Assembly: GCA_030844565.1 (NCBI GenBank)
Contig: JAUUNK010000005.1
Span: 1 to 62,920 of the forward strand
DNA length: 62,920 nt
Reading direction: 5' to 3'
Source of the DNA: Bacteroides ovatus
Lineage (GTDB): Bacteria; Bacteroidota; Bacteroidia; Bacteroidales; Bacteroidaceae
Part shown: piece after piece, positions 58,847 through 62,920 of the stretch
How positions within the stretch are numbered: the first letter of the stretch is position 1
How the letters are laid out: each line of letters begins with the position of its first letter
Notes under the pieces: generated by a model
The model's database searches: none
Seen by the model: only the letters and a program-made list of their open reading frames with translations
Told to the model about the DNA's origin: nothing
Position numbers and translations under genes: made by a program

Positions 58847-60526
58847 ATGAATAAGTTTAAAATAAACATATTAGCCATGGGGATGCTAAGCCTCAGCTTG
58901 GTTTCGTGCGGCGATAGCTGGCTCGACACGGAATCCAAAACATCCTCTACCACAGGTAATTTCTACAAGACAATCAATGATGCCAAGCGTGCTCTGTATG
59001 GCTGCTACGATGGATGGCAGTGCACCACCTCCAATGCCGGTTCTTTTGCTTTCTATACTCTTTCCGAAGTAATGGCGGACGAATGTTTCGGCGCTACCGG
59101 CAACACGGATGACTTCAAGTGGCAGGTTCCCGACCGTTTCGATATTTCTCTTTCTCCTTCGGACCAGAACATGACGGATGATATGTGGGCAAACTATTAT
59201 GCAGCGGTATATCGTTGCAATGAGCTGATAGCTCATGAAGAAACTATAGACTGGCAAGGAAATGAAGAGATAAGGAAGACTTATATGGGCGAGTGTTATG
59301 CGCTTCGTGCCTTGTTATATTTCGATATGGTACGTGTGTGGGGCAACATTCCTCTTTTTACTACGCCTGTAAATGAAAACCGTGAGCAAGCTCATCCTGA
59401 TGATGTGTATGCTGTGATTGTCAGCGACCTGAAACGGGCGATAGAAATTCCTGCGGGTGCTTATCCGAAGAAAGATGCCCAGACCAATGACGGACACATC
59501 ACAAAGTATGCCGCCGAAGCATTGCTGGCACGCGTTTATCTCTATTATACGGGCTATTACGGCAAAGAATTGGCTGGCGTAACGAAAGCAGAGGTGCTGG
59601 CAGGACTGGAAGATGTGATTTCTTCCCAAGAATTTGATCTTGTGCCGGAGTTCAAGAACCTGTGGCCTGCCGCTTCGTCAGTATCCCAATCCGATGCCCA
59701 CGAGTGGGACGCTGAAAAAACTACATACGCCGGAGACGGAAACGTAGAAACCGTGCTGGCACAGAAGTTCAACTACACGCAGGATTATGACGGGAATGCC
59801 GACGGCAATCGTTGGCTGGTGATGATGGGAATCCGTGGCTTCAACGCCTCTCCTTATGGAAAAGGATGGGGAGGTTGCACGGTAAACCCGAAAATGTGGA
59901 AAGCATATCCCGAGGGGGATACCCGCCGCGAAGCTTCTATCATCGACTTGGCTGGTGAAGGAATTGCTTCCCAGAAAGATTTCGAGAAGAACTGTATAAA
60001 AGACCAGCGTGAATACACCGGATATGCCGTTAAGAAATATACTCCTATGGCATACGCTGACGGTACTCCTGCCGTAGACGGGTTGGGCAAAGGTGATTTC
60101 CAGATTTCGCAGTATCAGGACTATGTAGTGGTCCGTTATTCGGACGTGCTTCTGATGGCAGCCGAATTGGGGAGCCCGAATGCGAAAGAATATCTCAATC
60201 AAGTCCGCCGCCGTGCTTATACGAAGGATGGAGAGCTTTCTCCTAAATATACCGAAGTGGAGGCTACGCCGGAAAACATCCATGCAGAGCGGATGCTCGA
60301 GTTTGCTTTCGAAGGGATTCGCTATTGGGATTTGCTCCGCCGGGGAGTAGATTATGCCGCCAGCCAGATTGCAGAAACAGGCGTGAAAGTGTTGAGTGGG
60401 AATGTGGAAACTACCATCACCATCTCTGCCCAGAACCTTATCAGCAAGAAAGGATTGATGCAGATCCCGAACAACCAGATAACACTCTCGAATAATGTAT
60501 TAAAACAGAACGAAGGTTGGAAATAA
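58847..60526 (+). CDS. SusD-like surface glycan-binding lipoprotein
   Basis: 559 residues. The signal ends L-V-S-C with G-D-S-W-L-D-T, the standard SusD start. Helical TPR-like regions lie at about 40-110 and 290-330; Y-A-A-V-Y-R-C-N-E-L-I and A-E-A-L-L-A-R-V-Y-L-Y-Y are typical of the family, as is R-Y-W-D-L-L-R-R-G near the C-terminus. It closes the SusC barrel as a lid and binds the glycan. 22 bases from susC; same operon. Confidence 0.96.
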   Translation: MNKFKINILAMGMLSLSLVSCGDSWLDTESKTSSTTGNFYKTINDAKRALYGCYDGWQCTTSNAGSFAFYTLSEVMADECFGATGNTDDFKWQVPDRFDISLSPSDQNMTDDMWANYYAAVYRCNELIAHEETIDWQGNEEIRKTYMGECYALRALLYFDMVRVWGNIPLFTTPVNENREQAHPDDVYAVIVSDLKRAIEIPAGAYPKKDAQTNDGHITKYAAEALLARVYLYYTGYYGKELAGVTKAEVLAGLEDVISSQEFDLVPEFKNLWPAASSVSQSDAHEWDAEKTTYAGDGNVETVLAQKFNYTQDYDGNADGNRWLVMMGIRGFNASPYGKGWGGCTVNPKMWKAYPEGDTRREASIIDLAGEGIASQKDFEKNCIKDQREYTGYAVKKYTPMAYADGTPAVDGLGKGDFQISQYQDYVVVRYSDVLLMAAELGSPNAKEYLNQVRRRAYTKDGELSPKYTEVEATPENIHAERMLEFAFEGIRYWDLLRRGVDYAASQIAETGVKVLSGNVETTITISAQNLISKKGLMQIPNNQITLSNNVLKQNEGWK

Positions 60527-60546
60527 ACTTTAAAACGAATACTGAT

Positions 60547-62499
60547 ATGAAAAAGATAATAAACCTGTTTGCTTCATGGGTGCTGATAGCTATGCTATTG
60601 ATAGCTTGCTCACCCGAGGATATGGGTCTTGGCTCCAAAGATGTGAGAGCCGAGGACTTGGTAGAGGGCATTGCTTTCTCCATCACTCCCGATACGGACA
60701 ATCCGAACATTATATATCTCGAAAGTAAGATGAGCGGCGAATATACTCCTTTGTGGATAACTCCTCAAGGACGTAGCCAGGAGAAGAAAGTGACATTGAG
60801 GATTCCCTTTGCCGGAAAGTATGAAGTGACGTTCGGCGTGGAGACACGTGGCGGAGTGGTATATGGGGAAGCTGCCGGGTTCAATGTAGAAGATATGTGT
60901 GCCGACTTCATCAGCGACCCTCTATGGACCATGTTGGCAGGCGGTGGCGGAAACTCCAAGACATGGTATCTCGATTTGGATGCCGATGGAGTATCGCGGT
61001 ATGCATTGGCGCCTATGTATTTCTTCACGGCTAACTATTGCTGGGACAATCTGCACAATGCCGCAGGTGGCAATTATCTGGATTCCGATCCATGGGATGC
61101 TGCAAGTGCCATCGTCCCTAACCTGACGGACGGAGCCGCTACATGGTATTGGCTTGCCGACTGGCCCGGGAACTCATGGATGTGTGCCCAGGCGGATTTC
61201 GGAACGATGACGTTCGATTTGATAGATGGCGCCCATGTGGTGACCGACCAGGAAAGCTACGGACTGGGCATAAGCCGCGGTACTTACTTGCTGGATACGG
61301 ACAACCACACTATCAAGTTCTCGGATGCGTGGCCGCTGAGTATAAACGAAAGAAACAGCGAAGTGACAGGCAATGCTACCCGCACGTTCAATATTCTTTA
61401 TCTCTCTGACGACTTCATGCAACTCTTGATTCCCGAAACCGGCACATGTTTCAACTACATCTCTAAAGAATACCGCGACAATTGGGTGCCTGCAGAAAAG
61501 GAAGACCCTGAACCTGTATTGCCCGACGGCTGGAAAGACGATGTATCGCAAACCGTGAATAAGACCATCGTATGGAAGCTTTCAGAAAACAACCCGCTCG
61601 ATTGGTGCGGCCTTGACGGTTCACGCATGAATGGCTGGAACGCTCCCTCCGATTATCCCGACTGGCTGGGAACTCCCGATCCTTCCGTTTATGGAGACTT
61701 CGCGATGGCCCTCAACTCCGAAGAGATGACTGCCGAGTTTACAGCACCGGATGGAACCAAGTCTACCGTAGGATATACGCTGGATGAGAAAGGTATATAT
61801 ACTTTTGACGGGCAAGTTCCTTCCTTCTCCATTATCGGATGGGCTTCGTTTGCCATCGACGGAAACAACCAATTGCGCATTATGAGTATCGAAAAAGATG
61901 CTCTGGGAAGTGTGACAGGTATGTGGCTCGGTGCTAAGGATGCTTCCAAACCCGAATATGTGGCTTACCATCTGATTCCTTCCGCAGGAGGGAACCAGCC
62001 TGCCGACCCGACAGCCGCCGTGAAGAAACTGCTTTGTGCCAAGACGTGGAAACTGGATTCCGACCGCACCTATTCCAAAGAATATGTTCCCACAGTGATG
62101 ATAGAAGGTCCGGTTGTCTTCTCCGATTTAGCTACGTGGGCGTGGAATCCTCCTCCCGGTGAACACGCGGCTGCAGGAAATCCCGGAGTAGACTATGGCA
62201 CAATGAAGTTTGAAGAAGACGGAAGCGTGACCGTGCAGCAGTGGGTTGAAGAAGAAGGGACTCCGGGCGAAATGCAGACCCTGACCGGAACTTGGGACAT
62301 CGACCTGGATAACAACAAACTGAACATGTCCATAGGCATGCTCCATCCCTGGTCCTATGATTATGCAGTGGCAAACTGGGGAGACGTCTCTATCCTCAAG
62401 ATAGAAAAAGATGACTTGCTTTTGCAAGTGATGCGCTCTGCAGAACTCTCCGGTGAAGATGCTATGTTAGTGCTTTACGTATTTGTACCCTCTAATTGA
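60547..62499 (+). CDS. PUL surface lipoprotein, probable glycan-binding protein (650 aa)
   Basis: The start is the ATG at 60547: it gives a signal ending L-L-I-A-C, then S-P-E-D. An in-frame ATG at 60517 overlaps susD and adds no signal. Residues about 35-110 look like a PKD/Ig domain. Two or three repeats of a lipocalin-like beta module follow (K-T-W-Y-L-D-L-D, I-V-W-K-L-S-E-N-N, K-T-W-K-L-D-S-D), with many surface Trp (W-Y-W-L-A-D-W-P-G-N-S-W), as in carbohydrate-binding proteins. Position third after SusC/SusD is where SusE/SGBP-B genes sit. Role inferred, family not named. Confidence 0.75.
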   Translation: MKKIINLFASWVLIAMLLIACSPEDMGLGSKDVRAEDLVEGIAFSITPDTDNPNIIYLESKMSGEYTPLWITPQGRSQEKKVTLRIPFAGKYEVTFGVETRGGVVYGEAAGFNVEDMCADFISDPLWTMLAGGGGNSKTWYLDLDADGVSRYALAPMYFFTANYCWDNLHNAAGGNYLDSDPWDAASAIVPNLTDGAATWYWLADWPGNSWMCAQADFGTMTFDLIDGAHVVTDQESYGLGISRGTYLLDTDNHTIKFSDAWPLSINERNSEVTGNATRTFNILYLSDDFMQLLIPETGTCFNYISKEYRDNWVPAEKEDPEPVLPDGWKDDVSQTVNKTIVWKLSENNPLDWCGLDGSRMNGWNAPSDYPDWLGTPDPSVYGDFAMALNSEEMTAEFTAPDGTKSTVGYTLDEKGIYTFDGQVPSFSIIGWASFAIDGNNQLRIMSIEKDALGSVTGMWLGAKDASKPEYVAYHLIPSAGGNQPADPTAAVKKLLCAKTWKLDSDRTYSKEYVPTVMIEGPVVFSDLATWAWNPPPGEHAAAGNPGVDYGTMKFEEDGSVTVQQWVEEEGTPGEMQTLTGTWDIDLDNNKLNMSIGMLHPWSYDYAVANWGDVSILKIEKDDLLLQVMRSAELSGEDAMLVLYVFVPSN

Positions 62500-62515
62500 T
62501 GACTGATAAATGATA

Positions 62516-62920
62516 ATGAAAGATATACGATATTTCTTCTGGGTGTTTACCCTCTTGATGACACTCTTCTCTTGCAGCGATGACGATGAGGCGGTAGAAC
62601 CTGAACTCATCCTCTCGAAATCAGAACTCAGCTTCCCGCAACAGGGAGGAGAAAAGGTGTTTTATATCAAAAGCAATGTAGACTGGAAACTCTCTCAAAC
62701 ACCTGATTGGTGCACGGTATCCCCCCTCGCGGGGGAAGCCGGGCATACCACTAAGTTGATAGTCACCGTCCTTGAGAACCGGACAGAGGATGCACGCACC
62801 GTGGCATTGACCGCAGAAGGCGGCGGGCAATCGGGTACATTGACCGTGAAGCAGGCATTGAACATAAGCGGTAGGAAAGCCCCGATTTTCCAGCCCCGAT
62901 ATAGACGGTCTTTGCGGTGT
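62516..62920 (+). CDS. BACON-domain lipoprotein, truncated by the window end
   Basis: The signal is I-R-Y-F-F-W-V-F-T-L-L-M-T-L-F-S-C, then S-D-D-D-E-A, an acidic surface-export start. Residues about 30-115 are a BACON domain: L-S-K-S-E-L-S-F-P-Q-Q-G-G, then N-V-D-W-K-L-S, P-D-W-C-T-V-S-P and S-G-T-L-T-V-K-Q. Such domains lead glycosidases or mucin-binding proteins of PULs. Beyond about residue 118 this frame turns Arg-rich with unusual codons; the +1 frame after 62873 reads more naturally. The remainder lies beyond the window. Confidence 0.75.
   Translation, partial: MKDIRYFFWVFTLLMTLFSCSDDDEAVEPELILSKSELSFPQQGGEKVFYIKSNVDWKLSQTPDWCTVSPLAGEAGHTTKLIVTVLENRTEDARTVALTAEGGGQSGTLTVKQALNISGRKAPIFQPRYRRSLRC

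Noticed and set aside
1..62920. Insertion sequences, integrases, tRNA or rRNA genes
   Set aside because: No transposase or recombinase motif, terminal inverted repeat pair, or cloverleaf was seen; the accessory islands have no visible mobility genes.

Overview
The window is chromosomal DNA of a gut Bacteroides (Bacteroidota), in the broad sense of the B. thetaiotaomicron/ovatus group; the species is not assigned. The evidence is the TAnnTTTG -7 promoter boxes, the absence of Shine-Dalgarno sites, lipoproteins with C-S/D/E-rich starts, a SusC/SusD pair, a Bacteroides-type HU/smalltalk cluster and a BtuB-BtuG cobalamin locus. Housekeeping genes are GC-richer. Three stretches are clearly AT-richer and look accessory: about 4.5-9.0 kb, 27.4-28.4 kb and 38.2-41.1 kb.

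Layout. 0-4.5 kb: a minus-strand cluster of VirE_N/DUF3987 protein, HU-like protein, smalltalk peptide and the start of another gene, with an orphan HTH-like ORF and a DMP19-family protein on the plus strand. 4.5-9.0 kb: an accessory island with a TPR/membrane/HTH regulator, a DUF3244 protein, a lipoprotein that looks like a beta-trefoil lectin fused to an aerolysin-type pore-forming domain, and a NigD-like lipoprotein. 9.0-27.3 kb: core genes (Yip1, smpB, metH without its activation domain, DUF2490, a decayed Na+/solute symporter locus, mltF-like, udk, Dabb, dsbD-like, PepSY-like lipoprotein, acyltransferase, Sua5/YciO, AsmA, RecD/Pif1-like helicase with TPRs, HAD phosphatase). 27.4-28.4 kb: a tightly coupled DUF3791-DUF3990-DUF3791 operon that looks like an ADP-ribosyltransferase toxin-antitoxin module. 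28.5-31.7 kb: a PatB-like C-S lyase and a MATE-Crp operon with a perfect 20-bp palindrome at its promoter.

31.8-43.4 kb is a cobalamin uptake locus on the minus strand. It starts at a promoter and cobalamin riboswitch and runs through a PKD-type surface lipoprotein, a leucine-rich-repeat-like lipoprotein, two beta-propeller lipoproteins (the second is the BtuG candidate), BtuB, BtuF, BtuC and BtuD. The B12-dependent enzymes MetH and MutA/MutB lie in the same window. 43.5-48.8 kb: a large outer-membrane beta-barrel protein, a cytidylate-kinase-like protein and a YidE/AspT-type transporter. 49.0-55.5 kb: mutA, mutB and topB. 55.6-62.9 kb: the start of a polysaccharide utilization locus (SusC, SusD, surface lipoprotein, truncated BACON lipoprotein).

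The most notable signals are the aerolysin-like lipoprotein, the DUF3990 module and a family of degenerate 21-22-bp tandem repeats found in three intergenic sites. No tRNA, rRNA, transposase or CRISPR array was seen.
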